This document shows, one piece after another, positions 34,701 through 45,815 of a DNA stretch of 64,000 bases. The notes beneath the pieces are model-generated. The model was not told where the DNA came from. It searched no databases and was given only the letters and a program-made list of their open reading frames with translations. The position numbers were made by a program, and so were the translations under genes. The stretch comes from Maea johnstoni (Eukaryota; Annelida; Polychaeta; Spionida; Magelonidae): positions 887,212 through 951,211 of the forward strand of contig OZ012701.1 in NCBI GenBank assembly GCA_963942565.1, given 5' to 3'. Positions within the stretch are counted from its first letter, which is position 1. Every line of letters starts with the position of its first letter.

Positions 34701-37700
34701 GCATATCCTATCGTGAATATCTTACATCACTTCACATCAACAGGCAATAAATAACTCCTACATCCAGACCATATAACAAGTCGGATCTGGTATATTTAGT
34801 GACTAAGGGGGCAACACATACACTAGATCACCCTACCTGTTAAAATCTAATCACTAACTCAACATTTTATTGGGTATTTTCCTACTTTATATCCATGCAC
34901 ACAACCACAGTCATTCACTCTCTTACGATCACCATCCTGGTTTTTTCATGTGATCGTTCATGAGATATATTACCTACCTTTAAGGATCACCTTCGACCGA
35001 CAGCATACCCTAACTAAACACTCATACCACATGCTCTTCTTATGGCATTATACAAAACAAACAATAATGGTTTTAAGGGATGACACGGACAAGACAATAC
35101 CACATTTATGTGACAAACTAGGTCGCTTTTATGGACCACACATTACATTGTAAACAACATATATACGTACCACACTGATGGCCCCGTCCAGGCCTTATTT
35201 CTTCTTGTACAAACCTGGTGCTTAGATATAGTCACCACTTTGGTGGACATTGCTTCTGTATTATACAGTATTATTACAAAACTATATCTCTGTCTGCATA
35301 CCCAATACTGTACATAGTCTTATTTTAATTATTTAATTTGTCTCCGCACAGTGTGTAAAGGAATGAAATTAACTTATGAACTTGTTGTACTGATGAAATT
35401 ACATATATACCACATTTAAATAAAAATTATAAAAAAAAACAATCAGATGGTCAAGTTTATAAAATTGGCATCCCCAACGATCGTTTGCCTGGTCTCACAA
35501 TTCAAATGATCTTTGCCATATGAACTAACCTTTGGTGAAATATGAGCATCAAAAATTTGTCTGGTGTTAGAGTGTTGAGATAAATTTACTCTTTCAAAAA
35601 GTGACATCTGCACATACTCTAAACAAATTAAAATTAACTATTGCTATCTTTGGTGACACATATGTGTTTGTCATGTCTGAAGAGCTCACCTTGCACGCTT
35701 ACTGTATTATTTAATGAGAGTGACTTAGTTCGTATTAGATAGCCAATAAAACATATTCCAATTATATTGTAATGATGTTTTAGTTTTAATTCATAATGGC
35801 TATTGAATTAATGTATTACAGGTAATGGAACTTTGAGCACAAACATCAATTCAATTAGAAATGATGTTTCCTCCCTAAAGAGAATGATGTTTAGGTCATT
35901 CAAGCTGAAGGGCTCACCAATAGAAGTAAGTCTCCCCCAATAGAAAAAAAAGAGTTAAAAATGAAAAAATGTATGCTTCTTGATAAATGGCTAAAATAAC
36001 TATTGAATTTATATTTACAATAATCAAACCAAAAGATAACCTATTGAGAACAGTTCATTTCTTACTTAATGACGGCAGAGTGAAATGTTGAAATTTTTAA
36101 GTTCAAGCATTAAAGTGAATGACAAATTGTTATATCTCATACCAATACAATACTTGCGCTATTTCCTTTCAGGCAAACAAGTACTAAGCTTAACTATGGT
36201 AAAATTTGGTGATCAAAATCACATTGCTTCAAAAGATTGAAAATATACAATTGTACTTGAATGCAAATCGTTTGTTGATGTCCAACAATTAAGCAGGGGT
36301 TTCAAATATATAATTCCTTCATTGTAGCATGAACTAAACATATATCTCCAGAAGAGATTTGTAAAATCTCCATGGTTGGAGGAGAGCGACGAGGAGCTTC
36401 TGGTGAGTAATGGTTATTGCAAAAGAAAAAAAAAACTATAAATACAGATGATTTTAATCAGGCGGAAGTCGCATGGTATGTAATGGAATTCTGGCCCATG
36501 ACCAATGAATTATGAAATACAAAAGAATACTAAAGAAGGCAAGCTAAGCTGCCATTATTCGTACCCAGGGACCTCTCCTTAAGGTCCTGATAAGTGTACC
36601 ATTATTGCCATATTTTTAGCAAATGCTGTATACATATTTACATTTCAAGCAAAAAAAAACTTCATTTTTTAGTTTTAAAGAATTTTTGGTTTTATTCAAT
36701 GTCTGCCAGCTATGGCGATCGCATTCTAATACATACTATCTTGTTCTTTTAAAAAACTTCATCCAACCTTGAATTACTTACCAACACAAGCAAATGTTCA
36801 TAACTGAGATGTTTCGTTTTTTGAAAGTGAATGTGTGATTCATTTCATTTCAGCTCAAAATAAAGATGATGTTGAGGGAAGAGATTGGAGGAGAGTATTG
36901 TCAGGAAGTGGTCAGAAAATGCATACAGTACTCACAAAGTCGGTTTACCGCATGGCGTGGAGCCGTAAAGATAAAGGTAAGTAGTGTGAATTGTTTTAAA
37001 TTGAGTGAGAATCAATGCTCAGTCAACCAGTGAGGTCAACGTCACAAGAAGGCATTAATAAAAGTTTTCCAAATTGAAAAACATGTAAACCCGACATTGT
37101 CATTGATTCCTCAAATATGTCATGCATCTTGAATTAATGCTCTTCACTACTACAAATTGATAATAGGAAAACAACATTTCTTCATTGTAATATGTGTCCA
37201 TGTGCAGCTTACCAATAAAACCTACCAACACAGAAAATTATTAGATTTCTTTATTGCTTCAAAGAATGTAAATAATAATGCAAAGTACATGCAAAGCTCC
37301 AAAGAAATAAGAGCTAGGGATTTAGCACCTGTGAAATAATATAGAATTACTAGCGTTTAGGAAAAACACATACTAAATAAAGCAACTAACTTCAACTTCT
37401 TTTTACAGATGCTATCAACATCTGATAACGTCAGATGCATGAGTATTAGCTGCTTAGAACACCATGTGATGACTGCACGAATGTTTGGCAGGTCAAGCCA
37501 AGAGAAGGAGAAACTGACCATCCTATTGGTAAGGTATTAGTAATATACAGCAGCTGCTACTCTAGAACATACTATTGAAAAATATTGAGGTGGAAACAGA
37601 ATAAAATGTAATTGTGTAGTTAGTTTAAGTACCTTCTTTTCCTAATACCTTCTTTTCCTGAAGCAGGACAGGAACACTGCATTACAATAAACTTGGATTA

Positions 37701-39319
37701 GTTACCATTTCATGATATTAAATATTGCCCTGTCAATCTCCCATCACACTTAGGGACTTTGGACCCTCTACAACCCACTCATTCAGCTTTCAACCACACT
37801 GCAGTGAAATTAAATATTAGAAAGTCTTTCTCAAGTAAATTTCATGACTTATTGCAGATATGCATGTGACAACACTAAAAGCATATAAAAGCAGTGCAAT
37901 AGTCAAAATTAGAGAATATATCTATGCTAGTGTGGGAAACTGCAATGAAGGAGGAGGTTGTAGGCGTGGTTAAAAAATGATAGGGCGCTGATCAAGGATA
38001 CAGGACAGGAGGTTACGTGCGCCATGCAATTGCTTACGCACACACCTGAAAAGAAAAATAAATAAATTTGTAAGTCACCACCAGCACATAAATAATACAG
38101 CCAAATATAATTAACAGAAAGGCAAATATTAACATGTACATGAATCAACAAACATCATACATACATCAATATGCATCAATATACCTGCCAAAATATGAGA
38201 TTGTCAATATATCAAACTGTAAGTAACTCAATACTAAATGTCTTTAATTTGTATTGCTTTCAGAGAGCCTTCACGCGGCGAAACAAACTCTTCCGCACAA
38301 TAGTGGGAAGAAAATCACGCAAAGAGACCATGGAAACAACAACCAAGTTTTGGACTAATTTCAAGACATACTTCCACGAGTAAGTAACCATTCAAGGGAA
38401 CGCCTGATTATAAGTTTGCGTTCAATATGGCCAGAGGGGCCCAAAAGGAACACTTGGACATCTGTATGGGTCTCACTTTTTAAACAAATTGTAACTGCAA
38501 TAATGTGAATTAAACCTTGTAACAAAATACAATTACTTTACACAATGATTTCGCAATCATAGTATGTTAATCATCAAAAAAAAGGGAACATATTATTTTA
38601 CCACTGTAAAATGGTGACCATAGTAAAATTGAACCTACTATGATCATACAATTATCATATTAAAGTTGGCAGACAAAGATGCCAGTACTGCCATGAACCT
38701 GACCTCAGGTAATCGTATGATATTATTTTTATTTTTCATATAATCTCATGCATGTAACTGAAGTGTACACTGCAGCACTTTCATGAAATGTATGCTTCTC
38801 TTTGTAGAAAAGCAGAAAGCACCACAACACAGTGGAAAGACATGAAGGAGAGGGAGGAGAGGAGCATTAAGCATGCCATTGAAGTAAGTAGAAAATGTGA
38901 CTTAACAAATACATTTATTCCTTTCTTCTGACATGCCCATTCCTTAAATTGACAGGTAAAAATAACTTTTTTGGAATTCAGCAAGTACGATTTAATCATT
39001 TTGCTTAGCATAAAAATAAATTTTGGGTATGACAAAAAGATTACAAAATAAGGGGCCAAAAAAAGAAATGTCTCTGTCCCATATTTGTAATATCATTCAT
39101 TCAAAATGATAAGCTAATGTAGATATCTGTATTAATTACAGGTATTTAAATTAATTTCCTATCCAAAATAATTAAAAGATATAACTTAAGAACAAATGTC
39201 TCAATCAACATTTACTGCAAAATTATTCAAATTTAACAAGTGAAGGTATATTCAATATCTCATCTAATCATGTGTTTCTTCCATTACAGTCTCGTAGTCG
39301 TGCAGCAGAGGAGGAGTGA
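31786..39319 (+). CDS. Second transposon gene, 10 exons, 272 aa, unknown family
   Basis: Exons: 31786-31821, 32022-32100, 32531-32590, 35822-35925, 36328-36402, 36854-36976, 37409-37528, 38264-38379, 38808-38883, 39290-39319 (TGA). The phases agree throughout and the total is 819 nt. Exons 2-10 have good AG/GT borders. Exon 1 ([12 protein letters not shown]) is tentative because its donor is GTGATA. Residues 1-70 are low-complexity, rich in G, N, S and Q, with AAQGGNG twice. The rest is basic and helical-looking, with [37 protein letters not shown] and a charged C-terminal tail. No zinc finger, DDE triad or membrane segment is seen. By position it could be the partner DNA-binding protein that some CACTA elements encode, but I do not recognise the family. 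Confidence 0.75.
31928..32385. repeat. Duplicated intron segment around exon 2 of the second gene
   Basis: TTTATTTGCACAT followed by TTTTAATGGCACC at 31929-31956 recurs as TTTATTTGCACATATTTCAATGGCGCC at 32343-32369. Exons 2 and 3 also end alike (GCxGCACAAGGAG before GTAAAT). Together this suggests an old internal duplication that made exon 3 from exon 2. A small hairpin, GGCACCTT-CTGCA-AAGGTGCC, lies at 31950-31970. Confidence 0.55.
32640..34640. repeat. ~205-bp satellite array with dimeric higher-order pattern
   Basis: Nine full units and a partial one in intron 3 of the second gene; the landmark GCGACAGGTTGAAATCGTTG recurs about every 205 bp. Two unit types, GAGAATAGGCTTTTCC and CGACTATACGCCTATCC, alternate over the middle copies, giving a ~410-bp higher-order repeat. 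Edge units are of a third type (GAAGATAGGCCTTT). A ~45-base part of the unit also occurs outside the element at 59800-59865. Confidence 0.92.
34641..35821. other. Rest of intron 3 of the second gene
   Basis: Non-repetitive AT-rich sequence. One 67-codon open stretch (34950-35153) has no recognisable domain and no splice evidence tying it to either gene. It ends at the TATTACAG acceptor of exon 4. Confidence 0.5.
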
Positions 39320-39334
39320 CCATTTCCCGCTGAC

Positions 39335-39336
39335 TC

Positions 39337-39378
<42 letters not shown>

Positions 39379-39526
39379 AACATATATATATATATATTTG
39401 TATATATATATATATTTCTATATATATATAGTTTTGTATATATACATATATATATATATATATGTATATATATAAATGTATATATATATATTTATATAAA
39501 TATGTATATATATATATATATACATA

Positions 39527-39575
<49 letters not shown>
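39335..39575. repeat. TA and GA microsatellites in the 3' UTR of the second gene
   Basis: Runs of TA with short interruptions (39341-39520), then a GA run (39523-39575). They begin within 20 bases of the TGA stop, so they are transcribed if the polyadenylation site below is used. Confidence 0.9.
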
Positions 39576-39576
<1 letters not shown>

Positions 39577-39593
39577 TTTATGTAAACATGATG

Positions 39594-39599
39594 AATAAA
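39594..39599 (+). promoter_or_regulatory. Likely poly(A) signal of the second transposon gene
   Basis: AATAAA about 275 nt after the TGA, directly after the GA microsatellite. It is the first canonical signal once the TA run is passed. Confidence 0.5.
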
Positions 39600-39978
39600 G
39601 CTTTTATTTTTATATAAACATAGCACTGATATTGTTATTCTTGACAAGATACTTGCATATTCCTATAATATGGCTTTGAATATACACTATGCTCCATACT
39701 TTAAATACTTTAAATACACGGGTGCAAAATACAAACTTATTTGATATGAGCAGAAAAAAACATTCAAATACACATTTATGGAAATACATTTCACTATAGA
39801 AGTCCTAAAACTCCGGCTTATGCAAAAATCTAAGTCACAGGAGTCCATAAGCAAGATCTGATGTATTATAAAGAAAATACCAAGCCATAATATGAAATAA
39901 TATAAGGCCAGAAAGTAAAAACTAAGCTGATATCAATACCTAGCGTACCCATAAAGAGCCAGTAACAATATCAAAAAC
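39600..39978. other. Spacer before the right subterminal array
   Basis: AT-rich and non-repetitive. I see no gene in it. Confidence 0.5.
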
Positions 39979-40117
39979 AGGCCCGTAACGGCCCCGTAAC
40001 GGCCCCGTAACGGGCCCGTTATAACAAGCCCGTTACGGGCCCGTGTCCAAACGGGCCCGTAACGGGCCCGTTATAACGGGCCCGTTCGGGCCCGTTACGG
40101 GCCCGTACGGGGCCGTC
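39979..40117. repeat. Right subterminal palindrome array (ACGGGCCCGT)
   Basis: About 7 exact copies of ACGGGCCCGT plus variants (ACGGCCCCGT, AAGCCCGT), mirroring the left array. Because the unit is palindromic, orientation within each array is not defined. Confidence 0.88.
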
Positions 40118-40132
40118 AATTTTTACCTGTGT
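40098..40132 (-). repeat. Right terminal inverted repeat of the giant transposon
   Basis: Ends CCGTCAATTTTTACCTGTGT, the inverse of the left end with one mismatch. The ACT target copy follows directly. Confidence 0.92.
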
Positions 40133-40135
40133 ACT
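40133..40135. repeat. Right target-site duplication (ACT)
   Basis: Direct repeat of the ACT at 16600-16602, immediately outside the right inverted repeat. Confidence 0.7.
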
Positions 40136-40260
40136 AACATGAAAGTGGGGAAAATAACCTTTTTGAAAAAAAGATGGCGGGCAGGACGGACTACCTGATT
40201 TTGGGTTCAGGTAGCCCAGCCAGACAACCTGGTCCTTCTAGAGAATGCTGAGCCCTGATA
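40136..40260. mobile_element. Fragment of the GGGCTCGAC-type MITE right of the giant element
   Basis: GGACTACCTGATTTTGGGTTCAGG and TGCTGAGCCCTGAT match the right part of the element at 5602-6272. With the ATTATAATCG sequence on the other flank, it suggests the insertion target was a copy of that composite. Confidence 0.5.
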
Positions 40261-40273
40261 TAGCGCACAAATT

Positions 40274-40506
40274 AGGCCTAAAAAAAGAAATTGTTTGTTT
40301 ACTGTAACTGTCTGAAAAAAATAGGGTAGGTAGGTCGGTAAAATATTTTTGGGGGGATTATTTTTTTGGTCAAAATGTGTGTTTTATGCATGTTTTACGT
40401 TGATTGGGAGTTGGGAGAGCAGAAAAAACTTTAGGGTAGGGATTTTTTTGAATAAAAACTTGTTAGGGTAGGGTTAGTAAACAAACAATCTTTTTTTTAT
40501 GCCTAA
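40274..40506. mobile_element. MITE family C, full length
   Basis: AGGCCTAAAAAAAGAAATTG ... CAAACAATCTTTTTTTTATGCCTAA. The GTTACAGGAAAC word of the right arm is shortened. Confidence 0.82.
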
Positions 40507-40789
40507 GGCAATTGACTGTCAGAATGTTGGCCTCAAATCTAGGAACATCTTGATATGTCACATGACTATGGGGGACAAAAATCTTGTAATTTTGTCAAAC
40601 ATGAACAACCTGGTACTGGATTTTGGCCATTAATTCCCATGACAACAGCAGCAGACTATTGTACGTTGGAAAACTACAATTATGACTCACAAGGGTTAAC
40701 CCTTTCATGCCTGTAGCGCACAAAAATTCCTCCACTCTTACTTCATTGATATCAATATCTTTTTGACAAGAGCATTCTTCAGAAAATAC

Positions 40790-40995
40790 TGTAGAACACA
40801 TATATGACGCGTGTCCCAAATATAGCGAATTGGGGAATTTTTGCATCAAAGCGTATCTTTATGTTAGCAACGGTAGCCACCACTGACAGCGCCAGTACAG
40901 TAAGAAAAAAAGTACAGCGTTTTTAAACATAGCGAAGCGGAACCACACGCTATGTACGCTATATATAAACAGACGCTAACATTGTGTGTTCTACA
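40790..40995 (-). mobile_element. MITE family F copy
   Basis: Contains GCAACGGTAGCC, GACAGCGCCAGTACAG, GCGAAGCGGAACCACACG and CTATGTACGCTATATATAAAC, all found in inverse order at 58310-58545. The ends GAACACATATATGACGCGT and ATTGTGTGTTCTACAG are inverted. Confidence 0.7.
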
Positions 40996-41107
40996 GTATT
41001 TGAAGGAAAGTCGTTGATCAAAACACGGCCAATAACCCTCCAATATTTGGATAATTTATGCTTGCTTAAAGTATATATAGTAGGTTCCTGAACCTGTGAT
41101 ACGCTAA

Positions 41108-41315
41108 CCCTTATCCTGCTGGTGTCTAATTTGGCCAGTATAAAACGATGCATAAAAAACATTGAAAACAATACCGAAACCTTGGCACATGGGTACTCAT
41201 CTGAGAGTACTCAGCTAGAGCTATCCAATAAATACCAATATGACAGGGTTTAGATGGTTTCAAAAATCTTTGCGTTGTTGTACTTTGGATGAAAGAAGCC
41301 TCAGCATTCGAAGGG
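41108..41315 (-). mobile_element. MITE family A, full length
   Basis: CCCTTATCCTGCTGGTGTC ... TCAGCATTCGAAGGG; the right TTAA (41316-41319) is intact, the left is CTAA. Confidence 0.82.
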
Positions 41316-41319
41316 TTAA

Positions 41320-41897
41320 ACGAGGATTTTCTAGGATAATCCAAGAATTTCCCAGGATGATCCCAGGATTTCTTAGGAAAATCCCTTGATTTCTATTGAA
41401 TTCCAAGCTTCAGTTGTTTAGGGTTAATTTTAGATATTGTGTTGTTTTGTACAACATTGTAAAGGAAATGTATGCACTGTATATGACATTGTATGCAGTC
41501 ACTGCGAATGGAGAAGGGCTAACTTTTTTGTATTCATGATGCTGGTTTTCGCGATCCATGTAACGTTGTCTAACCACTTACTATTCCTTGCACCTAATAT
41601 GGACGACTTAGTATGAATGGGACCCACAGATTACACTGACAGCTTCGCTTGATTTTGATTGGTCGAAAATGAGCTGCGGTTGCCAAGCAGATGGGCCGAG
41701 TTTGATAAGTGGAGGAGGCATACGTGAAGGTGGCACCAGACGTATGCCGTTATCACGGCAACATTGTCTAGCCATGCTAAAAATGTTTATGAAGACTAAT
41801 TCTTGTGTGATAGAAACCTATAAAATAGATGTTCTTGAGGCTAGCTGGTGCTTTTGTTTACATAATAGAAACCTTTAAAATACATACAGGCTTTGGT
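41320..41897. other. Intergenic, no gene seen
   Basis: A short imperfect tandem of CCCAGGATTTCTTAGGA-type words lies at 41325-41390. A 69-codon open stretch (41669-41878) has no recognisable feature. Confidence 0.5.
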
Positions 41898-42122
41898 TCC
41901 TAACCCAATCACACTTAAAGCGGCCAAAACAGGCCTGACATTTGTGATAATACTTTTTTTACAAAAGCATTTTTTGGAAGATATTTGAAGGAGAAATATT
42001 AACCAGAATCCAAGAAACAACTCTACCTCAAATATTTTGTGAACTTTTGCTTTATTCCCAGGTTATTTTCAAAAGTATGAGAGAAGCAGACGATACTTTC
42101 TAATGGAACTCTTAGTGTAAAT
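41898..42122 (+). mobile_element. MITE family B copy
   Basis: CCCAATCACACTTAAAGCGG ... GGAACTCTTAGTGTAAAT, with the ATATTTGAAGGAGAAAT / CTCTACCTCAAATATTT palindrome. The TTAA sites are mutated. Confidence 0.75.
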
Positions 42123-42448
42123 CCATGCACGAGCATCTCCTAGATGATTGAGGTTGTCTGGATCTATGAAAGTTTTAAAAATATATCTTTTGAATTGAGC
42201 AAAAGATGGTAAGATATTTGAAGGGGGTTGTTGCTTTTGTCCTTTTTGACATTTGTCCTTCAAATATATCCTCAAGAATAATTTGGTCGAAAAGACTTTA
42301 ACCAAAATAGTAAGGATGGTGTTTTGTGCTATATAGTTGAGTGCACTATTGCTATATGGGCTAATATTAGCATGATAGAAACCTATGAAGTAACTTACAG
42401 TCTATGTCCCTAAACCCATCCATGTAGGAGCATCTTCTCGGCGATTAA

Positions 42449-42710
42449 CCCTTCCAATGCTGAGGCTACTTTCGCCCAAAGCACAAGGACGCAAAGTTGA
42501 AATAATTCAGAATTTGACCCTTCCACCCATTAAACAATCTTCTGTTCCCACACCCCCTCCCCCAAGTCATAATGCAAAAAAGCAGTAAAATGACTGAAAC
42601 CCTGGTCAATGGGTACTCATCTGAGGGTACAAACATGACAGGGTTTAGATGGTAATCAAAAATCTTTGCATCCTCATGCTTTTGTAAAAGGAGCCTCAGC
42701 ATTGGAAGGG
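42449..42710. mobile_element. Chimeric MITE family A with two like ends
   Basis: TTAA at 42445-42448 and 42711-42714. Both ends carry CCCTTCCAATGCTGAGGC-type sequence, instead of one of each type. The inner part holds CCCTTCCACCCATTAAAC, so two copies seem to have recombined or nested. Confidence 0.65.
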
Positions 42711-43015
42711 TTAATTCAGTGGAGCAGCTGCATTTAATTTTTATATGGCTAGAGGATATTGTTGAGGTTATTATTCTGTTTAGTTTACGTGACCAATATG
42801 CTTATCCTACTTATACTATAAGCGGGAGAGTACATGTATGTCGTCCCCGCCTACGGTTGTTAGACTTAAAATAATAGACCATTAATCACTAAATAATGGC
42901 ACCTCAAAATAGCTTCGTGGTTCAGCCTATATTCATGCCTGTAGCGCTTCAACTACAAATTGCTTGAATATTTTACCAATATTCCTCTGACAAAAGTGTA
43001 TTTTGGTATACATAC

Positions 43016-43110
43016 AGGCTCTTAGCCAGGATCTAGCAACTGGGTTCCCAAGATTGACAATGATTGAATTCTATGTATATATATATGTATATATATATAT
43101 ATTTATATTC

Positions 43111-43142
<32 letters not shown>

Positions 43143-43190
43143 TATATATATATAATTATTTATATATATATATATATATTTATATGAAAC
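43016..43190. repeat. TA microsatellite in a family E head
   Basis: GCTCTTAGCCAGGATCTAG (family E end) at 43018, then interrupted TA runs from 43076 to 43184 with ATTTATATTCAT breaks. Confidence 0.8.
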
Positions 43191-43696
43191 AATAACATGA
43201 TACTTAACATTTTCAATAAGATACTTTTTCCTATTCAATATCAGTATTTTGCTATATTGTATAAAGTACCAGTACCTTTCCCTATTTATTACCTATTTAA
43301 ACTAGTTCATTTCAAAGTAGCATAGATCCAGACGACAATTGTGATTATCGACAACCTCTCAGTGGTATTCAGATGATGGGTTTGTTTTACATATCAAACA
43401 CACCTGCTTCAGTTTGCTTATTGACACAAAGACAACATTCATTAACCTATTCCTACCTTCATGACTGAAGATCTTCTTGACAATTTAAGTGTCGTCTGGA
43501 ACTTTGACAATTTGGAAAATAACTAACAAATAAAGTATCAATTTACCAAAGATTTGAAGGAGATTGTTTGGTCTTGTTCTGATAAATATTTTTCCATGAG
43601 GTATTGAACAAAATGATATGCTTTTCTGTACGAAATAACAAATTTGTCTTTAGTGGCTGCTGACATATCTGGATCATTCACATGAAGCATAATAGC

Positions 43697-43923
43697 CATC
43701 AACCTATTCGTACTAAGGGTTCTATATGAATTTGTCTTCTGCATATTTGATGCTTTTGAAAATAACTTAAGAATTTAGAATATATTAGAAAAATATTTGA
43801 AGGAGAATTGTAGGTAGAGTTTTAAAAACATTTCTCATTCCTTTATTTTCCAAAAGCTTCATTAGTAGGAAAGATATCACCAAAATAACCAGACCTCTTT
43901 TGGCTGACACAGGCATCAATGGG
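43697..43923. mobile_element. MITE family B copy
   Basis: ACCTATTCGTACTAAGG ... GGCATCAATGGG, ending at TTAA 43924-43927, which it shares with the next copy. Contains AAATATTTGAAGGAGAATTG. Confidence 0.65.
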
Positions 43924-43927
43924 TTAA

Positions 43928-44147
43928 CATTCACACATAAAGCGGCCAAAACAGGCCCGACAATTTTGCTGACATTTTCTAACCAAAGCATTTTTTTGGA
44001 AAATATTTGAAGGAGAAATGTTAATCAGAAGCCAAACAACAACTCTCCTTCAAATATTTTGTGAACCTTTACTTGATTCCTAAGTTATTTTTAAAAGTAT
44101 GAGAGTAGCAGACGATACTTTTGAGAGGAACTCTGAGTGTGAATGGG
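43928..44147 (+). mobile_element. MITE family B, full length
   Basis: TTAA at 43924-43927 and 44148-44151. CATTCACACATAAAGCGG ... CTCTGAGTGTGAATGGG with a strong central palindrome. Confidence 0.82.
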
Positions 44148-44396
44148 TTAAATTAATATCTCCATAACAAAGCAACACTCTAGAAATATTTGAGTGAAAG
44201 GCATTCCTGTAACAGGGTTAAATAATCTTTCTTCTAAGCTTTCTTCAAATATTTCTCCAGTTGATTAGTAAAGTTCAAATTTATCATAGCAAATATAAAC
44301 ATACTCTGGATGCCAGTCTCTTCTAGAAAATAATTTAAACATCTCGCTCACTATATTATGTGCAATTTTTGCATGGTTTTCTAGGTCAGTGTTCTT

Positions 44397-44425
44397 ACAC
44401 ACACACACACGTACACACACACAAA
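44397..44425. repeat. CA microsatellite
   Basis: ACACACACACACACGTACAC run with one GT break. Confidence 0.9.
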
Positions 44426-44605
44426 CATGTTTAATATGGCATTAGAAGTGTTAAAGGCATTAGTCTATATTTGGAATATAGGGTAGTAATCCACGTTCCT
44501 TGGCAAATCTGGTCAAAACAGGTCGCCCCACTTACAGAAGACAGCTTCTGACCCATTTGGGCCTGAAGATCTTGTCATGCGTTGTCTGTACCTCTTATAC
44601 TTTAA

Positions 44606-44827
44606 CCCATTTACACTTAGAGCAGCCAAAACAGGCCTGACGATTTTGGAAATATCTTATTTACGAAAGCGTTTTGGGGGAAAGATTTCAAGAAGAAATG
44701 TTTTTCAGAATCCACACAACAACTCTTGTTCAAATATTTTGTGAACTTTCACTTAATTTCAAAGTTATTTTCAAAAGTATGAGAGTAGCAATACTTTCTG
44801 AATTAAGGGACTCTGAGTGTGAATGGG
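44606..44827 (+). mobile_element. MITE family B, full length
   Basis: TTAA at 44602-44605 and 44828-44831. CCATTTACACTTAGAGCAGC ... CTCTGAGTGTGAATGGG. Confidence 0.82.
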
Positions 44828-44996
44828 TTAAAAAATATCTTTGGAGTCATGCATTTATTCACAAAATAAATGAATATATCATGCATTGGATCCTGATCAA
44901 CATTTCTCTTCCCAATATTCTTAGAAATACTATAGTTGCAAAGATATCACTAAAATAGTCAGGATAATATGGCTGCTATGGACATGAATAGGTTAA

Positions 44997-45203
44997 CCCT
45001 TATGCTGCTGGTGGCTAATTTTGCCTACACAAAATGATGCAATTTCTTTTTGAAAAATTACTAAAACCCTAGCAAATGGGTACTCATCTGAGAGCACTCA
45101 GTGAGAGCTATCCAATGAGTACCAATATGACAGGGTTTAGATGATTTTCAAGAATTTTTGCGTTTTTGTGCTTTGGACGAAAGTAGCCTCAGCATTGTAA
45201 GGG
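44997..45203 (-). mobile_element. MITE family A, full length
   Basis: TTAA at 44993-44996 and 45204-45207. The segment between this and the B copy before it (44832-44992) is itself B-like, so three TTAA elements sit end to end. Confidence 0.85.
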
Positions 45204-45251
45204 TTAAAGGGCAATTATGTGTGGTATGATGGATTGTGGGTCTGTTATTAA

Positions 45252-45410
45252 CCCATTCACACTTGGAGTTCCTCTAGAAAGTAAATTTCGTCTGCTTCTC
45301 TCAAAATTTTGAGAGTTCTTCATGGACACTTTTGCCTGTCCAAAAAAGGATTTTTTCAGGTGAATGCCTGTCCAAAAGACATGTAGGACGGGTCCTGGCT
45401 TAGCCTAGAT
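45252..45410. mobile_element. Family B head joined to family E tail
   Basis: 45252-45315 is the B head (CCCATTCACACTTGGAGTTC) after TTAA; from about 45322 the sequence is family E (TTGCCTGTCCAAAAAAGG ... GGTCCTGGCTTAGCC). Confidence 0.65.
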
Positions 45411-45500
45411 TTCTAGGCTGTCATATATCTATTTTTCTGTTACCAAGCACCAACTAGTCTACGTACCACAGTGGTCAATTTTCTTTACCCTTATACATCA

Positions 45501-45815
45501 GGGACAAAGTAGCTCAGTTGGTTAGGTGTCGGACTAGTAATCAGAGGGTCGCCGGTTCGATTCCCGGCCGGGGCACTTTGGTCTGTCCTTGGGCAAGACA
45601 GTTTATTCCATATTGCTTCATTCTACCCAGCTGCAAAATGGGTACCTAGCATAAATAAGGCTGTCTTTAGAGCGTGTGCGATATATGCTGCCAGTTGCTC
45701 TGGAATATACCCCGGGGGATTGAAATGGTTTCCGTGTGTACAGGCCTGCTAAAGGAGGAAGGTCGCGTGAGCGCTTCGGTGGATACAAGACTATAAACTG
45801 AGTACCTTTACCTTT
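45501..45815 (+). mobile_element. tRNA-Thr-derived SINE
   Basis: The head (45501-45577) has A box TAGCTCAGTTGG, an anticodon-loop-like CTAGTAA (AGT), and B box GGTTCGATTCC (45554-45564), as in tRNA-Thr. The body includes TCCTTGGGCAAGACAGTTT and AAATGGGTACCTAGC, which resemble conserved central parts of SINEs common in deuterostome invertebrates. It ends in a TTTACC-like simple tail. The head lacks a matching acceptor stem, so it is not a functional tRNA. Confidence 0.85.

Larger units (their letters stand above)
16603..40132. mobile_element. Giant intact CACTA/Plavaka-like DNA transposon
   Basis: A 23,530-bp element. The sequence shows inverted ends that match at 34 of 35 positions, an ACT trinucleotide directly repeated outside both ends, GC-rich palindromic arrays just inside both ends, and two divergent spliced genes between them. 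The minus-strand gene is a transposase of the CACTA (CMC) superfamily, most like the fungal Plavaka branch by its DDTSxNxSxxW, DxxxxSELxxHxG and TEDNFExxxGxxR motifs. CACTA elements usually make 3-bp target duplications, which fits. The ends do not begin with CACTA. Both reading frames are open across all inferred exons, so it looks recently active or still functional. Old copies of small host transposons sit in its introns (29338-29541, 28943-29065). Most of its length is introns with satellite-like arrays. Family placement is inference from motifs; the boundaries are seen directly. Confidence 0.9.

Noticed and set aside
16603-40132. Element as a Polinton/Maverick or other virus-like large transposon
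   Set aside because: No polymerase, integrase, ATPase or capsid coding was seen; the only catalytic gene is a CACTA-type transposase and the target duplication is 3 bp.
45501-45577. Functional tRNA-Thr gene
   Set aside because: A and B boxes are good but the 5' end does not pair with the 3' end as an acceptor stem and a SINE body follows.
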